DNA of 64,000 bases. Origin: Bombyx mori. Its lineage: Eukaryota; Arthropoda; Insecta; Lepidoptera; Bombycidae. Both the position numbers and the translations under genes were made by a program. Position 1 is the stretch's first letter, and each line of letters begins with the position of its first letter. Under the pieces are notes generated by a model, which searched no databases, had not been told where the DNA came from, and was given only the letters and a program-made list of their open reading frames with translations. The stretch spans positions 5,422,231 to 5,486,230 of the forward strand of contig NC_085117.1 of NCBI RefSeq assembly GCF_030269925.1. Direction: 5' to 3'. This document shows, one piece after another, positions 41,301 to 53,000 of the stretch.

Positions 41301-44300
41301 GGTACCAGCCACACTAAACAAAAAACTAATTACAATTTGACCGCAAATTAAAATAAGATTTTGTTTTGTTTTGTTAACTTTGTGGTTGAAAATGGTGGCT
41401 CCCTGGATCCCCTTTCGCGACTTTGAAGCCCCTCAATCACTGGTCGCCGAACTCCTAGATTAAGACGAAGAGTTCGACGAGCAAACTAACCCGTAGACAC
41501 TGCCCGCTGTGTTCCTCGCGGGATCTTCTCAGTGGGTCGTAGTTCCGATCCGGCTATACATTCTGTGAAACACTGCTCTTGCTATGGCTAATGTGAGCAA
41601 ATTCTCTGTTTGAGCCCATGAGCTCATCTACCAGTCCTGGCGTAATTGAAATAGCCTCTTAGGCTACCAGCGAGTATGTAGGGAAAGGGATCTGGGTACA
41701 ACTGCTCTGACTAAGCCTGGTACGACCATGGGCTGTTGACTGGATTATGTTGTATTGCAGACTTAACTCTCCGTTCGTTCGCAGCTGTATCTGATATCAC
41801 TGAACAATCCACTTGGTGTAGAATACCGTTTTAGACCTCTATTTGGAGGGGCGCCGTCAGCCCCAACGGACTCCAAATAAATGAACAATGATATCAACAG
41901 TGCTTTGCGCGAAATGTGCTCTTCTGTTGGAGGTCCTTTGGAATGCATTGAACGATTTTTAGGCTCCGGACATAGCAGAGTTCGGGGCTGCAGGCGAAAC
42001 AAACATTTACCATCTGGAGGTACGCTCACTGGCCCACGTCGGGTTGCTGGGGTTCCCGAATGCCGGGAAGAGCACCGTGCTGAGAGCCATATCGCGCGCG
42101 CGGCCCAACGTCGCACCGTATCCCTTCACGACGCTGAAGCCGCACATCGGTGAGCGCTCTCATTTGACATGTGTCAGAAATGACAGCTGTCAATTGTAGA
42201 GGGAAGTGCATGGTGAGGTCGGAGCTCATACCTTGAGCTCCTGACTCGGAGCGGCTCGTTCCGCCTGCGCCAATATGAAAGGCTAATTATTTTAAGCGAC
42301 ATTTATCTTTGTAATTAAAGGTCCGTTTTAATATTTGGTATCAGCGTCAACAGTTGAATGTTTTTTAATTGTACTTCAATTAAGTTTACTTCGTTCAAAT
42401 AGCTGAAGATTATTTTGAGGTTATGATAAATATTAAACTTTAAATGGCTCTATTGTAATTTTGTACAAATGTCGCTTAAAGTTTAAGCCTTAAACTTAAA
42501 GTCTTTCACCCCTCGATACGGCTTATTAACAAATGTAATTCTGTATTTCCACTAGTAACAACCAACAACTGTTCACGATTGACTTCCACGGTGAAGGAAT
42601 AACATCGTGCAGTAAAAATCAAACCCGAAAAATTATAATTTGCGTAATTACTGGTGGTAGGACCTCTTGTGAGTCCGCACGGGTAGGTACCACCGCCCCG
42701 CCTATTTCTGCCGTGAAGCAGTAATGCGTTTCGGTTTGAAGAGTGGGGCAGCCGTTGTGACTATACTGAGACCTTAGAACTATATCTCAAGATGTGTGGC
42801 GCATTTACGTTGTAGATGTCTATGGGCTCCAGTAACCACTTAACACCAGGTGGGCTGTGAGCTCGTCCACACATATAAGCAATAAAAAAAAAAAAAAAAT
42901 TGTAATTATGATTTCGACGAATAATTTCCCAATTAGAGCAAGAGCCCGCGACAGCCAGACCTTCGTTATTTTATAAAAGCTGAAAGTTTCTCTGTGTATG
43001 TCTCCAACACAGGTAAGAACGACCCGCGATTATAGAGTTCCGATTGTGGTTACTTGGGCAGGTAACAGGCAGTAAAGGTATATAAAATAGTACCTTAAAT
43101 TCGTTAAAGTATAAAGTTATTTTTTTTAATTAATTACTCCAGAATATCTTTAGAAATCACGATATCTATTGCCGGACACTTTTTACAGTTGCTACCCCCT
43201 GCCGGACACCCCTAAACTTTAATAAATTTTAATTATACTTTCGTTATACTATAAAAGCTGAATTTTATATATGTTACTTAGGGACTTATAAAAATATGTT
43301 ACCCCAATAGCCAGACAGTTTTAATGGTTCTTACATCTTGCCGGACACATTGAGAGCCCGCTGTGCGAGCGCGAGGTAGCAACTGTTCATGCGGGTGTGA
43401 GTGAGATAGAGTGCTTAGTCTATTGTGATCTTTTAAGATATCTAATAAAAAATAAGTTTATTACGTTCATAGCAATGTTATAGAAAGTAAAAAATGTTAT
43501 TTGAACATTATAAAGTACAAACAAAATATTATTACATGTCAAAGAAAAATATTTAATCGTTCTTATAATTTTCCTCATTGTCGTCGATATTTTCGTTATC
43601 TTCATCGCCGCTACTACAGTTACTCTAGTCTATTGTCACCAATATCCAATACCTTATCCATTAGTTTCTGAAAAAAATTAAGAAAAAGTATACAATTTGA
43701 ATAATTAAAAAATTATGTGCAATAATTTGTCATAATAATTACATACCTGATTGAGTTTTGAGCGAATCTCCAACATAACTTAGTATTTGTCATCTTTCAA
43801 TACCCTGCCATTATTATCCGGGTTGATATGAGGTTGGATTTTTTAGATGAGCACTATTCCAAATTTTATATATATAATTTGATCGCAAAAATTGCTGCAA
43901 TAGCTCGCTTTTACAAGTTGGTAGATTGCTAACGTAAAAAATTCGCAATTTCTTTCGGTCAAAAGCTTCGTTTACATCAGAGACTGTATACGAGTCGATG
44001 AATATTTGAAGTCGAGCAGCATCAACATCAATTACATTACGGACATTGTAAACATTGCATATAAATCTGAATGATATTATAGATGTTTTGTTGTTGATCT
44101 AAATTTTCAATTGATTCGCTGTTACGGAAATTCTTGAAAGCTTCCTGGTACTTTGGATATTTTTTTAATGTTTTATATGGTTTTAATTTTCCTTTCCTGA
44201 AGAATGCACGATAAATCCCAGAAATGACAGCTGATGTGCAGTAAAAGATCACAATAGACTAAGCACTCTGTCTCACTCACACCCGCATGAACAGTTGCTA

Positions 44301-45980
44301 CCTCGCGCTCGCACAGCGGGCTCTCAATGTGTCCGGCAAGATGTAAGAACCATTAAAACTGTCTGGCTATTGGGGTAACATATTTTTATAAGTCCCTAAG
44401 TAACATATATAAAATTCAGCTTTTATAGTTTAACGAAAGTATAATTAAAATTTATTAAAGTTTAGGGGTGTCCGGCAGGGGGTAGCAACTGTAAAAAGTG
44501 TCCGGCAATGGATATCGTGATTTCTAAAGATATTGTGGAGTAATTAATAAAAAAAAATTACTTTATAGTTTAACGAATTTAAGGTACTATTTTATATACC
44601 TTTACTGCCTGTTACCTGCCCAAGCAACCACAATCGGGACTCTATAGTCGGGGGTCGTTCTTACCTGTGCTGGAGACATACACCGAGAAACTTTCAGCTT
44701 TTATAAAATAACGAAGGTCTGGCTGTCGCGGGCTCTTGGGCTAAATGTGTTCTTATCCTATCCTTATCTTTTCTCCTAGAGTTGACTGTCTTTGGTTTAC
44801 TGGAAGGCGGTTCGCGTCTCGGTTAAGTTTGTTCAAATACGGCTTAAATTGCGCCTTTTGTTGAAATAATAAATAATGAAAATAATTTCCTTGAACTGCT
44901 GGGAGGGCGTGCAGTGCCTCACCCTCCTATTCTGCCTGTATCGCCTTCGTGTCCAAATAATAGCAATGGTGCTGTCCGTGGACAACACCGAGCATCCTGT
45001 GAAACTAATAAAGAGCTTCTTATAAAACAATCATCTTCGACTCTCGTTCAACTTCGTGAATAACAGTTAGGGACGGTACACCGCGAGTGCGCAGTTCGAT
45101 TCTCGGTTGAAGTCGAACGCGGATCGTTTGTTTGTTTGTTTGTCATTGGTGTAACGTTGCAGGCACGATACTGTACGACGACTACGAGCAGGTGGCGGTG
45201 GCCGACCTCCCGGGGCTGATCCCTGGCTCACACATGAACTACGGCCTGGGTGAGTTGACGCTGGTTTAGGACTTTGGCGGAAACGCGAGGAATGAAGTTG
45301 CGTGATTTGTTTTATTTTGTCTGTTTAGTGTTTGTTCAGGTTTAAATGTGTAATAACGATGGTTTATTAACTGTTTTGTATCTGTGAAAGTGCACAAATG
45401 TGGGAAAATTGAACAAAGCCGCTGATCGGGATCTTCCAAAAAGTCCACTGAAAAGTCTCAGTAAATGACCATCATTTTACTGAGATTATATTTCATTTCA
45501 TTTCATATCACATATCATATCATCTCATTTCATTTCACTTCATTTCATAATATCATTTTTCATATAAAAAAGTTAAAAATCCCTTAAAATTTTGTGTATT
45601 AATGAACACTACAGATTTTTCCGTTGCGGAGCGTGTCTGGACCTCACGCGTCACTAATATGTTTGAACCCAGGTATACAGTTCCTGCAGCACGTGGAGAG
45701 GTGCCGAGGGCTGGTTTTCCTGCTGGACGGCAGCTCCTCGCCCGGGGACCAGCTCCGCGTGCTGCGCCGTGAGCTGCGGGGGTACAGCGCCGCACTGGCG
45801 CGCCGACCGGCCCTGCTCGTCGTCAACAAGATAGACTTGCCCGAAGCGAAACGCAACTACGAGCTCATGAGGAATGACTACGACAATGTCATCGGCGTGT
45901 CGGCCAAGTACGGGGTCAATCTGCAGCAACTGCTGGCCGCCATCAGGGCGATATACGATGAGAATGATTTTCGTGAATAA
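38365..45980 (+). CDS. Mtg2: Mitochondrial ribosome-assembly GTPase Mtg2 (Obg)
   Basis: Six exons (38365-38643, 39118-39244, 41009-41136, 41963-42149, 45163-45249, 45673-45980) join in phase to 371 aa. The first 50 or so residues are basic and suit a mitochondrial presequence. The Obg glycine-rich fold follows: [45 protein letters not shown] and [15 protein letters not shown]. The G domain then shows G1 GFPNAGKST, switch [12 protein letters not shown]3 DLPGLIPG, G4 NKID and G5 [16 protein letters not shown] is typical of the family. Mtg2/GTPBP5 acts late in assembly of the large mitochondrial ribosomal subunit. Length and motif order match the family; all key nucleotide-binding residues are present. 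Introns hold a mariner, Bm1 copies and a long-TIR element. The start is the first ATG, 92 codons before the first donor. Confidence 0.95.
38849..39094 (+). repeat. Bm1 SINE, 3' half
   Basis: GTGGTGGGACCTTTCGAG to AACAATAAAAAAAAAAA. It ends 23 nt before the exon 2 acceptor of Mtg2. Confidence 0.88.
39626..40920 (-). mobile_element. Mariner, maT-like (DD37D)
   Basis: A 1295-bp element in Mtg2 intron 2, antisense. TA duplications lie at 39624-39625 and 40921-40922, and the termini GTCAGGTCATAA are inverted with about 25 bp of imperfect match. It carries a single transposase gene broken by a 1-nt deletion. Confidence 0.9.
39747..40783 (-). pseudogene. Mariner transposase, one frameshift
   Basis: Frame one (40783 down to about 40605) encodes the helix-turn-helix N-terminus: [18 protein letters not shown] and [16 protein letters not shown]. 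The rest (from about 40604 to 39747) lies in another frame and holds the catalytic core: [17 protein letters not shown] and [12 protein letters not shown]. There are 37 residues between the second Asp (QQD) and the Asp of PLD, the spacing of maT elements. One base appears lost near 40605; otherwise no stops are seen. In life the enzyme would cut the TIRs and insert at TA. Confidence 0.85.
41430..41692 (+). repeat. Jockey LINE 3' UTR, diverged
   Basis: Contains GGGATCTTCTCAGTGGGTCG, CACTGCTCTTGCTATGGCTA and an end GTATGTAGGGAAAGGG. Older than the other copies. It lies in Mtg2 intron 3. Confidence 0.65.
42565..42899 (+). repeat. Bm1 SINE lacking the tRNA head
   Basis: Begins AACTGTTCACGATTGACTTC and ends in a 16-nt A tail. 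Lies in Mtg2 intron 4, 40 bp before the long-TIR element. Confidence 0.9.
42939..44738. mobile_element. DNA element with 497-bp inverted termini
   Basis: 42939-43435 and 44242-44738 are inverted copies of equal length (497 bp) with only scattered differences. The outer ends read CAAGAGCCCGCGACAGCC. TGTCCGGCA or its complement recurs inside each arm. The 806-bp centre holds remains of a - strand gene. No clear target duplication was found next to these ends; TTAG/CTAA just outside may be part of them. The superfamily is not recognised. It sits in Mtg2 intron 4. Confidence 0.85.
43605..44252 (-). pseudogene. Broken gene of the long-TIR element
   Basis: On the - strand an open piece starts near the inner edge of the right arm ([19 protein letters not shown]). 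A second, in another frame, reads [19 protein letters not shown] then [18 protein letters not shown] and [12 protein letters not shown]. After a further frame change a donor GTATGT (about 43745) and an acceptor TTTTTTCAG (about 43671) flank a small intron, with [15 protein letters not shown] and a stop beyond it. The conserved look suggests a once-functional element protein. I do not recognise the family. Confidence 0.5.
45270..45575 (+). repeat. Family E retroposon
   Basis: Starts GGACTTTGGCGGAAACGCGA 20 nt after the exon 5 donor of Mtg2. It has the AAGTGCACAAATGTGGGAAA and ATTTTACTGAGATTATATTT blocks and a run of ATTTCATTTC/TATCATC units. The 3' end is shorter than in the 51841 copy. Confidence 0.7.
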
Positions 45981-46034
45981 ATGGTTTTGTTGAAAATGTT
46001 TTTGTCTGTTTTGTGGGTAGATGAAGTTTAATCA

Positions 46035-46040
46035 AATAAA
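46035..46040 (+). promoter_or_regulatory. Poly(A) signal of Mtg2
   Basis: AATAAA 55 nt after the Mtg2 stop codon, followed by a T/G-rich stretch (GTTTTGTT precedes, TTTTGTTGG follows). Confidence 0.6.
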
Positions 46041-46099
46041 ATGTTTACAAAACTGAAGCTGTCTACTATTTTGTTGGCTAATATGAGTGGTCTGAGTCA

Positions 46100-46925
46100 C
46101 GGGGCACTTGGACATCAGCACGTGAATTATCGATCCACAGAGCAGGGCCTTTTTTTTTCGGGCCTGTGGCGTATCCACCTACGAGGTCCCTGCGCATAGT
46201 TGGCGCGCGTGGTATGTAAGACTCAACGATCTGCATGGTGTTGTGAGCAGACCGCGGGCCCAAGGATTTTAGGTTCCACCCACTAAACGACTCCCCTGCA
46301 CTCTTACACCCGACGTCCGATCCCCTCCGAGGCCAGAACCCGGATGAGGTAGGGGGGTTACCGCGGTCAACAATACAACCAGACGGCGCGGCTCACCCCA
46401 AAGACGCCCAGCCGACAGAGCCTTCGAGGCAAATCGAATCTGGAACGTCGGCTGTCTCGGTACGGCAGCCCGTCAGGCCGTCCAGACGGTGCCGCTGGTG
46501 TCCCGGAATACCCCGCTGGACCAGAACCAGCCTGCTAGGTCGGGACGCGATACACCGCCAACCGGTCGCTCTATTTACTCCCCGGCAGCACGCTAGAGTG
46601 CTGTTAGCGCGCCGCGCGGTTTCTACCCCCTCAGGTCGCCCCTTGACTTTCGGGGGAGGCCGCTACCTACAGGGGCCGGGACGTACGGGCGTATTCCCAC
46701 CTCCGGCCCCCGGATCGATGGCGACGGATCGGTGCGGAAAGGGAAGAGCTCTCCCTCTCTCGTTCCGCCGCCTCCTTCTGCGAAATGGTGGACTCGCAGA
46801 AGTCGAGCATCGCCTTCCAGGACTCGTCGCTGCCAAGCATCGTAGCCACGACGCGCGGCAGCGAGAGCTCCTCTCCTATGACCGCGACGAGGGCGGCGCG
46901 TTGCTCGAGCAGTGCCTACCCGCAC
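46100..46925 (-). repeat. R1-clade LINE 3' end
   Basis: The - strand frame has MLGSDESWKAMLDFCESTIS then KEAAERERE and a basic RRHRSGGRR segment, the usual C-terminus of R1-type LINE proteins. About 550 bp of GC-rich 3' UTR follows. It is the only sizeable sequence between the convergent Mtg2 and zinc-finger gene B 3' ends. Confidence 0.65.
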
Positions 46926-47051
46926 ACAGATCAGGACACATATATATTAAGATTATACATTATTATTATAAAGAAAACAAGACGTTTGCTTTGATAAAAA
47001 AAATGTATATATATTAAGAAACATCACAATTCGTTAAGTACAGGGCGCGCG

Positions 47052-50000
47052 TCACGTGTCGGCGGCGGGCGCGGGGGGCGGGGCGGGCAACACTTGCGGC
47101 GACTTCTTGGTCTTCTTCACGCCGTACGGCGCCTTTATCTGCGAAAGGAGGGGGAGGGGGGGTCAACCTCTCAAATTACAATGTTTATTCACATTACATT
47201 GCGCGTTGCGCACCGACCTTGTGGTGTATCTCCTTGAGGTGCCGGTAGAGGCTGGAGTGCCAGGAGAAGGCGGCGCTGCATTTCCCGCAGCGGTAAGGCG
47301 TGTGGCTGGTGTGCAGCGCCGTTATGTGAGACTTCAACTTGGCTGAATTCTGAAACACATTGATTTCCACGTCGCTTGCTGAACCGGATATCTGGGTTCG
47401 ATGACCCCCCTGTGGCGGGCAGCCATCATACAACACCAGATATTCGACAGATGCCTGAATCTCGCTTACGACGTCAACAAGATGAGCTTGCATATATACA
47501 AGCTCCGAATAACAACATGCGGACCGTCGGTCTACCGAGCAATATCCAGCCGCTCGGTGGAAGATCTTCCCTCCGTTCTTAAAACCTTCAACGACCCTTG
47601 CCAAATCGAAACATATATCGAATATACCTTGATTAATTTAGTACCGAACCAGCGCCGCCGCGTGTGCGAAGACTCTAGTTCAACTGTGAGATGGAATGTA
47701 CCTTCAACTCCGAACCGAATCTACACGCGCGGCTCCTACCTGGTATCTCTTCCCGCAGACGTGGCACAGGTTAGACTTCTTTCTGCTCTCGTGCGTGTGG
47801 ACGTTCTGCATGTGTAGGTAGAGCGACGTGTGCGTCTTGAACGGCTGTCGGGCATGAGACGTGAGGTCGTGAGGTCGACGTCAGGCACGTGGCACAATGT
47901 ACACAACAAGTAGACTTGTTTGGCTTTAAAGACCCAGCAATGTAAGCAGGCGGCGAATTGATCCATAGTTTGCGAGCCGGTAGTGTACAGCGCGCGGCCC
48001 GGCCTGCTCGCCTTACATTGCGGGCGATGTATTTAATAAATCAAATTTATTTATCGTCCCAAATATCGCCTCAATAAACTCGAATACCTCAAATTACACA
48101 TTATTTACACATTACACAAATTACCGTCAGTCGTATAGTAATGAAACTTCGACCTAATGGTACACAGTGGATTCTAAGACTTCGACCTCAAGTCTCAATG
48201 TAGGCATTTGAGACTTCGACCTCAAGTCTCAATGTAGGCATTTGAGACTTCGAGCTCAAGTCTCAATGTAGGCATTTGAGACTTCGACCTCAAGTCTCAA
48301 TGTAGGCATTTGAGACTTCGACCTCAAGCTTCAATGTAGTTATTTGAGACTTCAACTTCAAGCTTGAATGTAGTAATTTAAGACCTCATCTTCAAGCCTC
48401 AATACAGGCACTTGAGACTTCGACTTCATTCCTCAATGTAGGCATTTGAGACTTCTACCTCATGCTCAATGTAGACACCTGAGACTTTGACCTCATGCTT
48501 CAAAGTAGGCATTTGAGACTTCAAACTCATGCCTTAAGATAAGAATTTGATGATCCATAAACACGAATCAACACCAGGTGGGCTGTGCACTCGTTTATCC
48601 AACTTGAGCAAGTTGAGCAACGAAGTACCAGGAGCGCATAACTGCTAAGGAAGTCTGCTACAGCATGACCCAAGGCCTCGATAACGGGACGTCCGGGCCA
48701 GGGGTCACGCTGCACCGGTCGCACTGTAGACGGCGCTCACCTTGTCGCAGACCTTGCAGCGGAACTTGACGCGCTTCAGATGCTCCCAGTCGATGTGGTC
48801 CTTAAGATTTGTCTTGCTCACGAACCTCTTGCCGCACTCGCCGCAGACGAACCTGTGCCGGCGCTCAGGCGGATGTTACACAGCGGGGGAGGGGGGAATT
48901 TAAAAGCGACAGACAACGACACGTTCACCCGCGCCCGCACTCTGACCCCCGGGGGGCGGGGCACGTGTCGCGGGGCGGGGGACCCCACACATACTTTACA
49001 TCTACCCGCAATTCGGGAAACAAGTAAATTGAAACATTCAATAATGTATCAACGGTTTAGAGAACATTTATCATGAAGGCGGTGGCGACCTCAACGTTGA
49101 GGCAGTACTCACATGAACTGTTCGACGGGGACGTGCATCTTGGAGCCGGTGAGGTGCTGCCTGAAGGTGGCTATGGAGGAGTATCGCTTGTCGCAGGTCA
49201 CGCAGTACAGCTCGTCCGCTTCCCGGGCCTGCGGGCGGCGCCGCTGTCCCCCACCCACCACATACAGCAGCGGGGCGGGGGACAGTGCGGGGTCAGCGTG
49301 GTGGAACAGCCGGAATTGCCCAAAGACCCATCGATATACATGGTGAATTGTCACTGTCGATTATGGACATCAACAGTGCTAACGCTGCTGAGGTCCCCTC
49401 ACCTTGTGGCTCCGGATGTGGCGGTGCAGGTTGGAGTTCCACCGGTAGACGCGCTCGCAATGCGGGCACGGGAACTTGTTGTGGCCCCGGTGCACCACGC
49501 TGCGTCGCCGCAAAATAAAATTATTCGACTGTTACTCTGTTGTACTGTTTTTTACTGGTGGTAGGACCTCATGTGAGTCCGCGCGGGTACCTTCCCGCCA
49601 TTTCAGCCGTGAAGCAGTAATGCGTTTCGGTTTGAAGGGCGGGGCAGCCGTTGTAACTATACTGAGACCTTACAACTATATCTCAAGGTGGATGGCGACA
49701 TTTACGTTGTAGATGTCTATGGGCTCCAGTAACCACTTAACACCAGGTGGGATGTGAGCTTGTCCACACATATAAGCAATAAATAAAAAAAATATTTTCC
49801 AAAATATTTTCTATAATAATAATTAAAAATTAACTTTTTTTTTTTAAGCCTGTTCACTTAACCGTCTTCGCCATTTTCCTTTTCTCTGTCATTCTCTTTC
49901 TCATAGTTCTCTCTCGCTCACACTTTAAGGCTCCGTTTCACGCTCTTTTCATACATTCCGTTCTTACCAATGCTACTGATGTTTGTCCGCGATCAACTCC

Positions 50001-53000
50001 GAAACTTACCAACGGATTTTAACTCTTTTTTTTCACATTCTGTAGTTTGATCCGACTTGAGAGATGGAACAGTTTTGATCTCAGTTTATATACACAACAT
50101 ATATTTTAATGCAAGTTATTTGTTTGATAACAAGTCTATTGTCTGTCAGTGAGCTCTGAGTTTCTGACAGATGGCAGTTAGCTTATCGACATGTCGGTTG
50201 ACAGAGTTCGGCGAGTGTCTAATAGATGGCGCTGCATGAAAGGTCCCCGCGTTATGTTGTACCCACATAGGTACTGGCGAACAAGGTGGTACTCGGCGTC
50301 AGAGATATGAGGTCGAATTTCCGTCCCAGATAGTAAACAAACAAAATCATTTTTAATTAATGCGACCGCACGTCGTGTCCTCCAGAGGGCGCCGGGGAGT
50401 CCGCGGCTAGCATCCGTCCCCGGCGTTCCCTGGTGGGTCCCCTCGGCGCGGTGCTGGCAGAACTCACTCGATGTGGCGGCGGTGCGTCTTGGCTGTGCTG
50501 AACATCTTCCCGCATTCGGCGCACTGCGGCCTGTCGCCGGCTCCCTGCGAGGTCACCGCGGGCGTCATCAAACGTTACGCTACCGTCGGCGCCGGGGTCG
50601 CGCCACGGGATTGCCCCCGGGCGCTCCCACACACAGACACACACTGCACTTATTAGATAAACTAGACAAATACTCTGGGGCGACCAGCGCGACATAAAAT
50701 CGATGCCTCCAATGAACACTACGCCAACTCCAAATTCGTAGGTTTACAGGAGGGCGTTTAAATGAAAAAGTTGATAAAATCTTTGTATATTTATGGTTTT
50801 TTCTTGTGTAACTAGCTGATTTACTCTTGCTTCGAATCCCATCAATAATGATTTGTAATACTTTTGAAATAGTGAAGCGATTTGCGTGAAAAACGAAAAT
50901 GTCAAAATGCTGAGTTAGAGTAGTGTTCATTGGAGCCATCGAAATTATAATTTGCGTAATTATTGCTCGTAGGTTCTTTCGTGTTAGCCGTCATATCTTA
51001 AGGAGAGTGGTGGCAATCACGTTGTTGAAGTCTGTGGACTCGGGTGACCACTTAACACCAGATGGTCCGCTCGTCCACCTATTTTAGCAATATCGGGTCG
51101 TGGTCGCAACTCTACCGTACAATGAAAACCAAATTTACTAATGAGCAGACCGGTCCGCGGCGCCCCTCCGGCCTGCGCACTTGTCCCTGACCCGCGGCGC
51201 CCCCCGGCCCCCGCACCTGTCCCTGACTCGCGGCGCTGCGGGCGGCGGTCTCTTTGTTAGAGTCTTCGTTGTTGGCGACCAAGGGTTCACCGTCGCTCCC
51301 GGCGTCCGTCAGCCCGGCCTGACAGTCCACGCTGTCAGTGTTGACTGACGGCGACCTGGGCCTCTTACGTTTCAGTTTCGTCTTCTTTTTACGAACTTTG
51401 TTTTTTTTCTCTTTAATTTTCTTTTTGGTCTTCAGTTCCGCCGGGCGCGCTTCCTCCTGCAATGTTTGAAGATGTTAGTGAAATTGTTAGCGCCCTGGTG
51501 CAGCCTCCTCTAAGGACACAGTCTGGATCCTTATAAAAACGTACATATATTATATATGAAAGTAACACAAAATTCATTATTTAATATAGTTTACTCGAAA
51601 ACATGAACATGGTATACACTCTCAGACACAGCCCACTGAGTTTCTCGCCGGATCTTCTCAGTGGGTCGCGTTTCCGATCCGGTGGTAGATTCTGCGAAGC
51701 ACGGCTCTTGCTAGGGTTCGTGTTAGCAACGTCATCAGGTTTGAGCCCCGTGACCTCACCTACAAACGTTAGGGTTACGCTGAAATAGCCCCTAAGGCTA
51801 TCAGCTCAGGTAGGAAAAAAAAAAAAAAAAGAACATGGTAGGGACTTTTTGGCGGTAATGCGAGGAGTGAAGTTGTGTGATTTGTTTTATTTTGTCTATT
51901 TAGTGTTTCTTCAGGTTTAAATGTGTAATAATGGTGGTTTGTTAGCTGTTTAATATCTGTGAAAGTGCACAAATGTGGGAAAATGAAACAAAGCCACTGA
52001 ACGTAACTACTCAGAATCCCCCAAAAAGTCCACTGAAAAAATCTCAGTAAATGGCCACCATTTTACTGAGATTATATTTCATCCCATATCATCTCATCTC
52101 ATTTCACTCCATATTATCAATTTTCATAAAAATAAGAATATAAATTAAAATAAGACATGACCTAAAAGTCTTAGTTACCAGGTCATAAAACCCCTTAAAA
52201 AAATATTAACATGGAAGTATTTAAATGTTTTTTATACAGCTATATTTACATACATACTTTTATGTGTTAAGTCCAATTTAAGTCTTAAACAGAACATATA
52301 TCCCAAAGACAATAAGTTATTATTACAACAACAGTTTCGAAGTCAGTATAGTACCACATCGACTGCGGGACTGAACAAATACAGGTTTACTCACATCAAC
52401 TACAAAGTCATTGACAAAGGTCTCTGGTTCGTCATGTTCAACAGGCTCTATTTTGACTTCTAAGTCTGCCTCCTGGATGATGTCTTCGTGCTTCACATCA
52501 TCAGAGTAGTCGTAGTTGTGTAGACGATAGATTTGCAACTGTGATTGCAGCAAAAACGGGTTTATGTTCTGAAATCGACATCAACAATTTCCATCAGATG
52601 CTGCCATATATGAAATCTGTACAAATATTGTGATGAATAGAGTAGATCTTCAGTATTGATATTGATAATTTTTAATTAATAATTGGAATCAAGATTGAAA
52701 CCTTAGGCCCCAATGTAAGTAGGGGTTCTAACAGCACTGCACCACAGAGCCATACAGTGGGAAATTTTTAGTTACATGATACTTTTAATGTGGATTACTC
52801 TTAGATTTATAATTTGGTAGGTAGTTTTTGTGAATCCTTATTGTAATTATGTAATTATCTAAAATTTGTATAACATTTTTTTTGTACTTAAGTTTGTATG
52901 TCAGTCTCTGGTACCTATGGCACAGAGAATCCTAATGAAGGGCTGGATGATGATTACAATTTTTTCTCAGTTATTATTAAGATTATTGTTATAGTATTTC

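Noticed and set aside
48174..48538. CRISPR-like array of 34-bp repeats
   Set aside because: The units are contiguous with no unique spacers, inside an intron of a eukaryotic gene; it is a minisatellite.
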